Of a stretch of DNA of 64,000 bases, positions 46,152 to 57,988 are shown piece after piece; the stretch's first letter is position 1, and each line of letters opens with the position of its first letter. This stretch comes from Favolaschia claudopus (lineage: Eukaryota > Basidiomycota > Agaricomycetes > Agaricales > Mycenaceae): positions 1,054,001-1,118,000 of the forward strand of contig JAWWNJ010000004.1 of assembly GCA_037176885.1 (NCBI GenBank), read 5' to 3'. The position numbers and the translations under genes were made by a program. The notes under the pieces were generated by a model that made no database searches, was not told the DNA's origin, and saw only the letters and a program-made list of their open reading frames with translations.

Positions 46152-46263
46152 TTTTTGTTATGAAGGTAGTGGATGGATGAGTGGGATTAGTGGTGGTTAT
46201 GCAGTTTCTCACGGCAAACGGTTTCACCTTTGGAAATACACACACCACAACAACTAATTTAAG

Positions 46264-46851
46264 ATGTCTGCTACGATCCAGACGATCCAACGCCTCGCCT
46301 CTGCCCGTCTCTTGTCTTCCTCCTCCCTCATCGTCCCCCACAACGTCCCCGCCCCATCCGACCAACTCACCGCAGATCTCCAGTCTCTCGCTGCTTCCGC
46401 CCAGCGCGCCGCCGCCTCCGTCCTCTGCTCCAGCATCCTCGCAGGCCACACAAGCGAAAGCGACGATTTTGACGACGCCGCCATCTGGCTCGGGAAAGGC
46501 GCATATGGCACAGGCAACGAGCAGGCCGTCCTCAACTCACTCGGCATCCCAGGCGGACGGGTATGTTAGATATCTCTCATCTTGTCTGCACTTTCGGTGT
46601 GCATTCGGTTTCCCATCCAGATCTCCTCAGTAGAACTGTCCTCCGACACCCACATCCCCAAAACCGTTAATTCGTCTACCACGACCCCCGAGCTTTCTGC
46701 GCTTTCCGCCAAACTCGCCGAGCTGCAAGATTTGCATTGCTTCTCTGTGCAGCCTGACAATGGCGGCAGTCAAGTCATCTACTCCCTCATTGGAAAGAAG
46801 GCGAATGGCTGGGCTGGGCTCGTCGGCATCGGTATATGGTCAGACAATTGA
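46264..46851 (+). CDS. Small conserved-looking protein, unknown
   Basis: Two exons (46264-46560 and 46621-46851; intron GTATGT...CCAG, 60 bp) join in frame to give 175 residues. It starts MSATIQTIQRLASARLLSSS and contains SLAASAQRAAASVLCSSILA, IWLGKGAYGTGNEQAVLNSL, ISSVELSSDTHIPKTVNSST, LHCFSVQPDNGGSQVIYSLI and ends GLVGIGIWSDN. The Ser/Ala-rich start could be a mitochondrial presequence, but that is weak. I do not recognise a domain. Clean splicing, a divergent position 112 bp from RPL23 and a convergent stop 42 bp from HbrB support a real gene. Confidence 0.7.
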
Positions 46852-46893
46852 TACAATAAACGGCTTTTACACTACAATAATCAATACACGATG

Positions 46894-48478
46894 TTACCCG
46901 GGTCTTCTTCGCATCTCTGTTTGTCCGTTCATGCCCACCATACGCTCCACAACAGCCTGAGCTTCGTCCCAATTCAACGGCTCGTCCTCCTCTTCCTCCG
47001 GCTTGCCACTATCCAACGCCCCGCCGGGTCCCAACCCCCAGCCGCCTTTAATCGCCACACTATGACTATCGATATCGGGACTCCTCAACGCTTCAAGAAA
47101 CTCCCGTTCTCGTTCTCTCTCCATCAGGCCCTGCGCAACACGCGGTGTCTCGTCGCCAAACACATCATCCTCCCCTTCATCGGGCACCTTGATCCCCAGA
47201 TTCTTTTGAGCCACACGACCGCGTCGGTCGCGCGGAAGACCCCCTGACAAGAAGCTCGGCGCGCGCGGAGGGCTGATGGGCGTATTCATAGCCTTGGCGT
47301 CAAATTGTGGTCGAGGTGAACGAAGTGCACGCAGCAGGTCCGCGACCGCCTGCTCACCCACGGACAACGACGGTGGTGCAGAGGTGAGCGATAGGGGCGG
47401 CGGGCGGCGGCATATCTGCGATGTGAGCACAAGCAGCATCTGCTGCAGGCGCGCCTGCGTTGCGGCGTCCTGCACCTGAGGGTTGGCGTCGATATTTTTC
47501 TTTTCCTGGAGGTTGATGATGCAAGTTTGCAGACGCGGACCGAGGGGGACGATGACTTTGTCGCGAAAGGAGCGGAGAGCGATGGAGCGCACGTCGATGT
47601 AGTTCGAAGGCATAGAAGAACCATTTATGAAGGCAATATTGCCCTTGCTCGTCTGTCGTGGGGAGGAGGGTCGGTGGGGTTTGCCGCGGTGAAGGTTTGA
47701 GAGCAGTGCGTCAGTATGAAGGGGCAGCAGAACCTAAACAAGATGAGAATTGACTGAGTAGTAAGTAATAGAGAACAACGCGCACCCCTTCCAGATAAGT
47801 AAGGACCTCGTCCCAGAAGAAAACCCAAATCCCAATGACACTCGCGATGAGAATCTCATCCTCCGTGCCTGCCAGCTTGGAATTGAGAGTGACCATGCCA
47901 GACGCGATGAGCTCTGCGGCGTCGTGCTCAAGCGTCGCGATGGCTTTAGACGGAGAAGAAGAAATGATGGTTTGAATGTGGCGTTTGACGAGGTTATTCA
48001 GGTCTTCGCTTTTTGGGGCAAATCAGATGGGATGAGAGAAGCAAGCAAGCTGAAAACAAACTGACTAACATGGGGACAGGGAGAGGCTCGCGGTTGAAGA
48101 GGGGGAGAACCTGGACATGGAGAGCGCCCCAAGGATCATTGGACGCGGTGGCGGCCAGGCTGACTTGCGCCATGCTTCCGGGGGCGGGGAGAGCGAGGGA
48201 GGTGACTGACGGGGCTTGGGAGAGAGCAGGCGCGAGACCGGATGGCAGATGGTTTAGGTTCCCGAGTCGGTGCATTTCGCGGGAGACTGGATGGCAGCTC
48301 ATGAGCACAATGTTCATTGTGATAGCTCGAAATTATTATACCGAGCTTGGGGTCATAAGTTGTTCGCCCATAGGACGCCTGCAGAGTTGTCAGCGTTGTC
48401 GACGATGTTGTAAAAGATGGGAACAAGCTAACTTGCCTTCGAAGGCGATGTATGCGCCTTGGTAGCGGACGAGGCCAT
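46894..48478 (-). CDS. HbrB/Bit61/PRR5-like TORC2 subunit
   Basis: Several exons encode a Protor/HbrB-family protein, a subunit of target-of-rapamycin complex 2, which controls actin, membrane and polarised growth (hbrB mutants of Aspergillus hyperbranch). Exon 1 (48437-48478) is MASSATKAHTSPSK, joined through a GC-AG intron to ASYGRTTYDPKL, then VSREMHRLGNLNHLPSG, the core ALHVQVLPLFNREPLPVPM, HIQTIISSSPSKAIATLEHD, AAELIASGMVTLNSKLAGTE, DEILIASVIGIWVFFWDEVL, TYLEG, and PSNYIDVRSIALRSFRDKVI VPLG. The C-terminus is acidic and disordered. The 117-residue frame upstream (48390-48743) overlaps this start and is treated as leader. It diverges from QRI7 by about 310 bp. Confidence 0.85.
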
Positions 48479-48785
48479 GCAGCGTAATAAGGAGGATTAT
48501 CCTTTTGTTGTGGCCGATTGTAGAGGAGTTTGGGAATGGAATAGAACGGTTGCGACCTTCGACTAATTGAGAGTCTTTGCTGAATTCTGTGAAGAAGTTG
48601 TGCGCTCCCGTTTCTTGAGTAAAAAAGGCAGAGAGAGGATAAGCAGACCGCTTAGATCTGGCTAGATAAAGACACAGAATGGGGAGGAACGCGGGAGATG
48701 GTGAGGGTTGAGCAAGAGCGTAGATCAATCTAGAGCAAGTCACAGTCAGTGACAGAGCGGGCTATCTAATCTAATCTCTACACTC

Positions 48786-50173
48786 ATGTTTTTTTCTGCT
48801 CGAACTCTGATTCACCGCGACTGCCAATGCATCCGTCCGACGCAGACAGCGAGGGCGAGTACGAGAATGTCAACAAGGGCGATGAGCACAGGCCGTCGCC
48901 CATTTCGCGTCTTGGCCCTCGAAACATCCGCCGACGATTCTTGCGTCGCCATCGTTGACGCGTCCAGACGTATCTTCTCCAATATCGTCCACTCCCAGAA
49001 CTCTCTTCACCAGCCTCAAGGAGGCATTCACCCTATGCTAGCCATGCTCGCCCACCAGCGCAACCTTGTCAGTTTCCCCCCTTCCTTTGTACGAGAAACG
49101 ACGCGCTCACCGCGTTTAGCCGACAGCGCTGCGTCGCGCCCTTACTGAAGCCAAACTCGAGATGGCCGACATTGACGGTATCGCATTTACTCGAGGCCCT
49201 GGACTGCCCGGGTGTCTCAGCGTTTGTCTCAACGCCGCAAAGGCTCTGGCCGCCGCTCACAACAAACCACTCGTCGGTGTGCACCACATGGTCCGTTTTT
49301 CTCTGCCGTCCCTCCCGTCCCCGCCGCCCTGATAGCCCCAGCAAGCTCACACCTTAACACCCCACCTCACCCTCGACTCGCCTCCCTCGTTCCCCTTCCT
49401 CTCCCTCCTCGTCTCCGGCGGGCACACAATGATCGTCCTGGTCTCATCTCTCACAGAGTTTCGCGTCCTTTGCAATACCGTTGACCGCAGCATCGGCGCC
49501 ACCATCGACCGTGTAGTCACCTTGCTCAAAATTCCTTGGACCGAAAAGGGCCCTGGTGCGGGTCTGGAAAAATTCTGTGCCGAAACTGCAGAAGAAGACT
49601 CTGAACATGTCCCGGAGTACTCTCCCCCGACCCCCATGCCAGGAAAACTCGCCTTTTCATATTCGGGCCTACATTCCTGGGTCGAACGCACTGTGTTCGC
49701 CGCTGGTGGTCTCGAGAACGTGAACAGACGCGCTCTTGCGCGCGCTTTCCAAAACGCCGCTTTCGAGCAGCTCGAAACTAAGCTGTCGCTGGTGTTGCGC
49801 TCTTATGGCCATGGTGTTCGCCACATCGTCGTAAGCGGCGGCGTCGCGAGTAATACGCTCCTTAGACAGCGGTTTGTGTATTGTCCTCATCTTCCGCAAC
49901 CGCACTCATCTGGTGTACAAGATTGAAAAGATCCGCTCGTGATCCCGTTGAGTTCATCTTTCCCGATCCTGCGCTGTGTACCGGTGCGTTTCTTGTGTGT
50001 TGTATTTCCTCTGCTGATGTCCTATAGACAACGCTGCTATGATCGCTTGGGCGTCTATGCACCGTTTTTTGGCGGGGTCGCACGACGACTTCAGCATTAA
50101 TCCACTGCCAGTATGGAGCCTAGCTGACCTAAATAACCCACCCATCCCCGACCTTGCTGGATTCAAATTATAA
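48786..50173 (+). CDS. QRI7: QRI7/OSGEPL1, mitochondrial t6A synthase
   Basis: The product is a TsaD/Kae1/Qri7-family enzyme that transfers threonylcarbamoyl from TC-AMP to A37 of tRNAs decoding ANN codons. The Arg/Ser/Thr-rich start [20 protein letters not shown] is a mitochondrial presequence, which points to Qri7 and not cytosolic Kae1. Conserved blocks follow: [34 protein letters not shown] (metal-site His), [37 protein letters not shown] (HMxAH metal site), [39 protein letters not shown] and [15 protein letters not shown]. Introns of about 60 bp interrupt several blocks. The frame ends IPDLAGFKL before the stop. It diverges from HbrB and precedes RDH54 in the same direction. Confidence 0.92.
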
Positions 50174-50418
50174 TCATACATTACAATATACGTATTTCCC
50201 TACATTCGCACTTACCAACGCCGGCTCTCACCCATTTTCCCTAATAATTCATGTGCAAGAACTGCGATCTAAAAAAGTTCCACTTGCGCCCAGTCGCTCG
50301 ACTTGCTGACCTTGGAATTCTTTACTTGAGATCTCACTAAGAAACCACGTATCGTCACAGAACACGTGACTATATTGTAACGCGCCCGTCACGCCTGCCA
50401 ACTTTGTCCACCTCTCAC

Positions 50419-53400
50419 ATGCCTGCGTTCCAGGCGCTCAAACGGAAATCTGACACGGAAGAAGGCCCAAGTCGAAAGAGACTCGCGCTCGATGTTGACG
50501 CTGAAGAGCATTATTGGGTCGTCCAGTGGCGCGCTCCCCAAACGAAGAAACACAAGACATGGGATGGGGATGTGAGTGGCTGCCTCGGTTAACGCCGTTT
50601 TCCTCTAAATGCGTGCTCCAAGGGTGTTCTCGTTGTCGTCGGATCGAAAGCCACCCTCTACGATTCGGAAGGGAAGACCATTGGCTTCGGGAAACGCGAT
50701 TCCGGGTCTTATGTCGAAGGACGCGCCTCTAGTGTCGGCGGCAAGGATATCGAACTTGATCGTCCCATTACACGTTCGGAATATCTTTCCGGGACGTGCT
50801 TTGGTGATTCTGCGTCATACACGTCGACATCAATGGCTTCAAGTAGTACTAGTAAACCCACTGCACTCTCCAAGCAATTCGTCCCTTTGAAGATTGGCGT
50901 GGCGCCTTCGGCTCCCTCTTCGGTCAAGAAAATTGTTCCCCTCCAGCCTGTTGATCTCCTCTCTACTACCAACAATAAATCCCCAAAGAAGTCTACACCT
51001 ATCAAACGAGAAGAGTCGTACTGGACAGCTAACTGGCGTAAACCGGGCCAAAATCGGAAGCACAAGACCTGGGATGGAGACGCCTTTGTTTCGAATGTCG
51101 GAGGCAAGCTGACGATGATAACGGAAGAGGGGAAGATGTTCGTACTCGATAATCCTGTTTTGCATGCATGCATTTTCTTAACATGTTTTAGCATGGGTAC
51201 AACACCTTGGAAAGGCGATACTCTATACGGGGGTTACCAGGTATATATCGGTGGAAAAGAGGTGCAGCTTGATTGTGAAGTAGCGCTGGAAGACCTTCCC
51301 TCGCTTGAGACCCGTCCCGACGAAAAGGCGGCAGCCACAGTCGATGGTTCCGATGTTCTCTCTATTACTTCGCCCGACAAGGGTGTCAAAGCCTTCGTTG
51401 CACCCACTTCCTTCTATGGCCCGCAAGCTCCCGCTAAAGCGAAACCTAAGGGGCCATTGTGAGTCGCGCAGTCCACAGTTGTCTCGTTTATTCAAGGACT
51501 ATATCAGGCATGACCCCACAGCGGAAGGGGCAATTGTCATGAAGGCGGTAAACAAGGATCACATAAAGAGGTTTAATCCAAAGTCAGTCTTCGTTGTGCT
51601 CTCGACGTGTTTCCTGAAATTTGTTCAGGAACCTTCCCGTCGTTCCCGTAGTTTTAGATCCTATCATTGCCTCTCGACTAAGAGCTCATCAAATTGAAGG
51701 TCAGTATCCTACGCCTCGTTGGCTTGTTCTCAGCTCAGCTGAATTGTCAGGGGTGAAATTCATGTACGAGTGTGTTATGGGGTTAAGAAAACACGAAGGC
51801 CAGGGCTGCATTCTGGCAGACGAAATGTATGTCGTTTATTTTTTGCCTCGTCGATTTTTTTGACCGATTTCCAGGGGTCTGGGAAAAACACTCCAAACAA
51901 TAGTTTTGATTTGGACTCTTCTCAGTCAGTCTTCCCCGTCACCTCTGCGGATTCCCGCTAAAATTGTGCAGAACAAAATCCCTATGCAGGTTCTTCGCCC
52001 GTCGTGGGTAAAGTGCTCATTGTTTGCCCCGTTTCTTTGATCAATGTAGATGGTGTTCCATGTTCTCCCCCAAATCACACTCATAAATGGTTATAGAATT
52101 GGAAAAGCGAGTTCCACAAGTGGCTTGGTCGCGATCGACTCGGTGTTGTCACCGGGGACAAAGACAAAAATGTTGTAAAGACCTTCCAGCATGCGTAAGC
52201 CTCCCTCCTCCAACTTCTTACGCTGCAGCTCATGTTGCTCCAGCAAGAACCAACAAGTCCTTATAATCGGTTATGAACGGCTCCGGACGGTTATGCAAGT
52301 GAAAGTGAAAAGTTTGATTGAATAGACTACTGACTGAAGAGCACAGTGACCAGTTGTCGTATTGCGTGTAAGTTTAGATACCTCTGCGCATTTCTAATCT
52401 ACATACTCTATCAAGGCCGCCCGTGGGACTCATTATATGCGATGAAGGTAAACTTGAGCGTCTTATGGTGTCCAGCAACCATCTCAGATCTTTATAGGGC
52501 ATAGGCTCAAATCTGCCAACAACAAAACCACGACCATGTTCGAAGCTCTGCGCACGACGCGCCGAGTCATCCTGTCTGGCACTCCCATTCAGAACGATCT
52601 GGGGGAGTTCCATGCCATGGTATTCCAACTTCTTGCAAATTCGAACAACGGTAACATTTTTCATAGGCAAACTTCTGCAACCCCGGATTACTTGGTACTT
52701 GATCGAATCCGTACACAATCTCGGGGTGACTTACATGCTCTCAGATGACTATTCCACATTTCGTCGAGTTTACGAGGGCCCGATTCTTAAAAGTCGTGCC
52801 CCCGAAAGTACCGCTAAAGAGCGGGAGATCGGGGAAGCTCGCGCCACACAAGTAGGATGAAAAATTAAAAACTTCGTCCGAAACTCACGATGACCAGCTG
52901 CACACTATCTCGAAAAGTTTCGTCCTCCGGAGAGAAGCGACGATACTTCAGAATTACCTTCCCCCAAAACGTACGCATCCCGGAAAGAACAGCTCCTCTG
53001 CTTACACGTTGCCACAGATGAATACGTTGTTTTTGTAACTCCCACGAAGCTCCAGCTCTCCATTTTTTCTAAAATCCTGAATCCAACCAAACTGGATGAC
53101 TTGATACAAAGTTCTACCGCGGAATCGTTGGCGATGATAGGCATGCTCACCAAAGTCAGCAATAGTCCCATACTTCTCAAGGCGACAGTGGACAAGCAGA
53201 AGGCTGAGGGGGGCGACATGCGGAATGCCATCAAACGGGCTGGTGTCGATGATGCGTTAAAATTACTACCTGAAAACGCGCAAGTAGAGGACATGTCGTT
53301 GAGCGGTATCTTCTTCAATCTTCAGCCCTACTCATGCCTGACCAATTGCATCCAGGCAAGCTTGTCGCTCTATCCAAGCTTTTGAAAAATATCTACAAGG

Positions 53401-54969
53401 CAGATCTTGAAGTCGATTGAGATAACACTTCGTTATGCTAATCAATACACAGGATACTGAGGAAAAATGTGTTCTTGTCTCGCACTACACTTCCACCTTG
53501 AACATTCTGGAGGCTTTTTGTAAGAAGAAGAATTATTCATTCTACCGCCTCGACGGGTCTGGTCATTCCCATCCCACCGGTTCAAAGCTGATCGGCATTC
53601 GGCAGGCAAACCCCAGCAGCAAAACGTCAAGAATATGTAAATTCTTTCAACAAATCGACTCAGAGGAGCAGCTGTAAGAGTCGTAACATTTCTGGCAACC
53701 GACTTGGCCTGATGAGTCGCAGTCATATTCCTTTTGAGCTCGAAAGCAGGCATGTCATCCTCCTTTGAAAACTGAATGTAACTAAACAGCTTTCAGGCGG
53801 AGTTGGTATTAACCTTATAGGTGAGGCGAAAGAATCAGCACTCGTTTGCCACCTTCATCTTTCTATTCTAGGAGGATCCAGACTGTGTTTGATTGACTCT
53901 GACTGGAATCCAAGGTCTGTTGAAAACCACGAACCCCGCTAAGATCACTAACTTCGAGTTCTCCAGCCACGATTTACAGTCCATGGCAAGATGTCATCGG
54001 TACCCCTTTTTCAGTTGCTTCACAATTCCACAGTTCACATTATTGGTAGGGATGGCCAGAAACGTCCCGTCTACATATATCGCTTCCTTACCGCAGGTCG
54101 GTGACATGGATGCATAACCTTACTTCGATATCCGAATAATCTTCACAGGTGCTATCGATGAAAAGATTTACCAGAGACAAGTGACGAAACTAGGATTAAG
54201 CAATTGTAAGTATGTTTGTTTTCGTTAATAATGGCTTGGGCTGATGACTGCTCTTAGCCCTCATGGGGAGCGCTGTAGGTAGAGTTCGTCGTTGGGCATG
54301 CACATTATCTGACGACTTTAGAACACGAGTGCCTCGTCGAAGAGTGATTCGTTTAGCCGCAAAGACGTGGGTGAAATTTCTCGCTTCCAGGACAAGCGTT
54401 TGATGCTTTCATGCTGGCGTAGCTGCGAGATATTTTCCGAATACACCCTGACACAGCGTGCAATACTCACGATCTCCTTGAATGTCCGTGTGATGGTGGA
54501 GACGCGATGGAAACGGAAGAAGAGCATATTGACATCGCGTCTGTTGAGAGCGACCCGGATCTGAGCGACTGTGGGCCCAAAGCCAAGGGTTTTGTCAATG
54601 CATCGCAAGTACGACCAGAAGAAATCAACCCGATGGATAAGGAGGTCAGTGTGCCCGCATATTTCGAATTGTGCTGACGTCTGTATCTAGGATTTGGAGA
54701 AGAGGCGGGCGGGACTTGCAGCCCTGGGCGAGTGGAAACACATCAATTGTCTTCAGCCAACTGCCCGAGATGACGTGCAGGACCACATCCTCCGCAAGCT
54801 TATATTCGTTCCCGAATCAGCTCAGAAATCGCAATCCCAATTGTTGGATGTCTTGAACTCTGCAGCTCTAATGGCCGCCCTCACAGTGGCTGACCTTCCC
54901 GGCGGTTCGGTCTCATTTTTGTTTGAAAAGAGTACAACAGTAGCCTTGGCGGAAAGCTCGGACGAGTGA
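50419..54969 (+). CDS. RDH54: RAD54B/RDH54 SWI2/SNF2 translocase
   Basis: Many short exons encode a protein of about 1100 residues. The N-terminus carries two copies of a DUF2439-type module: HYWVVQWRAPQTKKHKTWDG near residue 32 and SYWTANWRKPGQNRKHKTWD near residue 195. The Snf2 motor follows: RAHQIEGVKFMYECVMGL, GCILADEM|GLGKTLQT (Walker A over an intron), VGLIICDEGHRLKSANNKT (DEGH box), RRVILSGTPIQNDLGEFHAM, EEKCVLVSHYTSTLNILEAF, FVFLLSSKAGGVGINLIGGS, SDWNPSHDLQSMARCHRDGQ, and QKRPVYIYRFLTAGAIDEKI. RDH54/RAD54B moves along duplex DNA and strips or remodels Rad51/Dmc1 filaments. The start Met at 50419 (MPAFQALKRKSD) is used. It converges on the folate gene. Confidence 0.92.
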
Positions 54970-55148
54970 CTGGTTTATCGCAAACTAGAAACAACGCATC
55001 ATAGATATTAATTGAACCTGTACATTTGCACGTATCGTCACCGTGTTCGCATGCAGCGTTGAACGTCCGAGGTTGGTATTTTTCGTCTCAGGTTGACCAC
55101 AAGCAACTTGCAAACGCCAAAAAAATAGAGGGGTTAAAAACCAATATG

Positions 55149-57385
55149 TTATGGGGAAGCAGTGTCATCGAGCAAAAACGTCCATAATGCTTGTGTATTC
55201 CGGTAATCATGGTGCACAATGCTGACCAGCCATCGCTCATCGCGGACCTTCTCAAGTAATTGGCGCTCTGCCGACTGTGGTTTGTATAGAGATGCCCATT
55301 CCGACCAGATGGAGAAGGCCTCGTCCTGTAATTTGGAATTGACTAGAGTATATCCCATCAAGCTCGAAGCACAGCTCACCTTCCATGACAAGAAGGATTC
55401 TTCTTCGATAATGGTGGTCTGGGCAATTTCTTGCCCGGGGAAAACACCCCAGGTGACTGCGTTCCGCCCGTTCTCGGGTACATTGCTGCGGCAATCGCCC
55501 TGTGAAATTTATCCTCACTTGGATGTCAACTTGTATGAAAAAAGTTACCATACGTTCTTGTTTCCTGCGAACCAATGTACCCACCCTTTCCCGTGTTCTT
55601 GCACGCGACGCTCAATCACATCAACGTCTACCTGATCGCAAAAGAACTCGACAAAGCCTTTCTGAAAGACGTAACCTGAGCGTGGGCCCCACCCAACTAC
55701 TTCATCGCTGGAGCTAGCACCATCAATGGCTGGCTGTGAGCCAACAGTCCACCAACCCCGTCTCGTTAGTCGGTCAAGGTGTGGAAGGATCATGAGCGAC
55801 TCAGGGTTCAGCGGCACAGGGGAGAAAGGAGTGATCGGTATTTCAGAGTGTAGATGAGCCAAGAAGATGGCTGTAAGGTCGTCCAATGAGCGCGGATGCC
55901 CGCAGTGTGAAATAATATCAGTATGCTTGAGTCTAGTCAACGACAACAGAATGGCGGAGGAAAATCTCGTACCCCAATTGCAGGACCGCCCCAAAGCCCA
56001 CTGCTACCGTACGCAGGGCTTTTGAAATCACCAAATCGACCATTAGGGAAATCGTCCCATGTTGCAGCATTGTTGAGTTCACCCTTTCCCGCTTCTCCGT
56101 CTACCGGGGGCAAAGCGGCAAGCCCTAAAGTAGCCGATGAAGTCGCGCTCGACGGTGTGACAGATAATTCGTTTTGCGTGGCGACCTCCTTGAAGAGTTA
56201 ATTGATTGAGAAAGAGTTGAAAGGATAGGAAAATTTGGACTGAACCTCGATCAGTTTATTCTTCTGCACAATCCCAGTCGGATGGGTCCATTCGAGCGCT
56301 TCAAGGACGCGCTGAACACTTTTCTCGAGATTGAGAGTACAAAGATGAACACCAGGCATTCCACCTTCAGTGGTGAGTCGTTTGATCATATTTACGGCCA
56401 ACTGTACGCCGTAGTCCTTGACCAGCTGATCGTCATTCTTGAGAGGTGCGACAATGGTTAGGTGCAGCCCAGGTCGAGGAAGTAGAGGATCGCCCTTACC
56501 CGGATGGGCTCCAGGGCTTGCATGATAAAATCAGGCACACGGGTGCCGCACAGTTTCGTTAATCGCAGGAAAGACGAGTATGTCTGGATTGGCATGATGC
56601 CGGGGATGATTGGAACCGTGATACCTGCTTCGCGAACTCTTTTGATCCATTGCAAGAACCCATCCACGTCGTAAAAGAGCTGGGTGACAATGAAATCCGC
56701 ACCGGCGTCAACTTTAGCCTTTAAGAAGCTAATCTCGGCACGCTCATCATGCAGTTGACCCGTGTGGCCGTCGGGATATGCGGCGACGCCGATGGAAAAT
56801 TGCGATGAGTATTCAGGCGAGGAGCGAATGTAGGTGACGAGGTCTGCACCACGCGTGAAGCGGGGGTCAATCGGTTTCCATTCTTCCTCTCCCCGCGGCG
56901 GATCTATGGATATGAGTATACATGGGAAGACTCGAAGACAATAGGCACCTCCACGCAAAGCCAGGATACTTTGTATGCCGCGCTCCTTAGCGGCCTAAGG
57001 AAAACATGGAGATTTCAATGTTACGGAAGACCTTTATGAGTACCTTGAGCACATCGTCCACCGCTCCCTGCTCCATGTTTGTGCAAGTCAAATGCAGAAT
57101 AGTATCAAGACCATGATCAGCCTGAGTAACCGCCGCAAGTTCAAGACTTCGTTCTTTGGTGCTTCCTCCTGCACCCCAAGTGACGCTGATACCAAGAGGG
57201 TTCAGAGCAGACAATCTGGCGATACGAGATACAAGGTTTTCGAAACCCTGGCATTATGATCAGTGTGCTTGAGCGTCCGAGCAAAGCACCGAGCATCTGA
57301 CTTGGTCTGTGCGAGGGGGAAAGAACTCGAAAGTATAGAACGGATTTGCAGATCCATGCTTCTGGATCTTGTCGATAATTCTCAT
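55149..57385 (-). CDS. MET13: Methylenetetrahydrofolate reductase
   Basis: Eukaryotic-type MTHFR reduces 5,10-methylene-THF to 5-methyl-THF for methionine synthesis. The start MRIIDKIQKHGSANPFYTFE continues FFPPRTDQ, the conserved FEFFPP motif, then LNPLGISVTWGAGGSTKERS, LDTILHLTCTNM, ILALRGGDPPRGEEEW, FSIGVAAYPDGHTGQLHDER, VDAGADFIVTQLFYDVDGFL, VPIIPGIMPIQTYSSF and VHLCTLNLEKSVQRVLEALE; these form the FAD-binding barrel. A Ser/Pro-rich linker leads to the fungal C-terminal regulatory domain (GPRSGYVFQKGFVEFFCDQV, NAVTWGVFPGQEIAQTTIIE, EAFSIWSEWASLYKPQSAER), which binds S-adenosylmethionine in homologues. Yeast has two paralogues, MET12 and MET13; I assign MET13 by role, not by proven orthology. 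Confidence 0.92.
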
Positions 57386-57439
57386 TTCGTTCCTTGACCC
57401 TAATGGTTAGGTTCAAGACGAGTTTTGATCTGATGGCAG

Positions 57440-57870
57440 AAACAACGATAATGGATTTATAGGCGGGGTATGGGTGAAGATCTAGCGGAATCCCCTTGGG
57501 CTGATATACTAGCCGAAGAAAACCCCCCAGGATCGCCAGTACAACATACACCAGTCTTCGAAGCACAGTGAAGTAACATTGGGAGATACAAAACACAACG
57601 ATATCATACGATGAAAGCCAAGCGGGACTTTTGCGACATGAGTTTCAAAAACCCCCCAAGGCCGCCATTCTCACATCGGTGAGGTTACAAAGTTTCAGGT
57701 ATTTGAGAAAGGGGTCGATGAGACGATAACCAAGCGGGATGTGCTACTGCAAGCTCAAGCTCAAGCTAGTCGCACACCCCCCGAGGGGGCCGTCGGATTC
57801 GGAAAATAGATATTCGCAGTCAGGATTATTGGATGAATGCCGCACGGGACACTGTGTAAACCACGACGAG
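57440..57870. repeat. Duplicated AACCCCCC-containing segment
   Basis: Between the folate reductase start and the amidohydrolase stop, three related words occur: AAACCCCCCAGGATCGCC near 57520, AAACCCCCCAAGGCCGCC near 57648, and CACCCCCCGAGGGGGCCGTC near 57774. The last two follow GCCAAGCGGGACTT (57617) and ACCAAGCGGGATGT (57730), giving a direct repeat with a spacing of about 113-125 bases. Confidence 0.45.
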
Positions 57871-57988
57871 TTTCACTTGCCCCCTGCGGTGGCCATCAGG
57901 GATTCAAGAAGAGAAGAATGAGAGATGTTGGAGATGAAGGCGAGACAAGAGAAATGATCGAGGCATGTTGAAGCCTGCGTGAGCGGTC

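Noticed and set aside
48390..48743. 117-residue minus-strand open frame upstream of HbrB
   Set aside because: It overlaps the HbrB start and first intron, has no domain, and is explained as leader sequence read in another frame.
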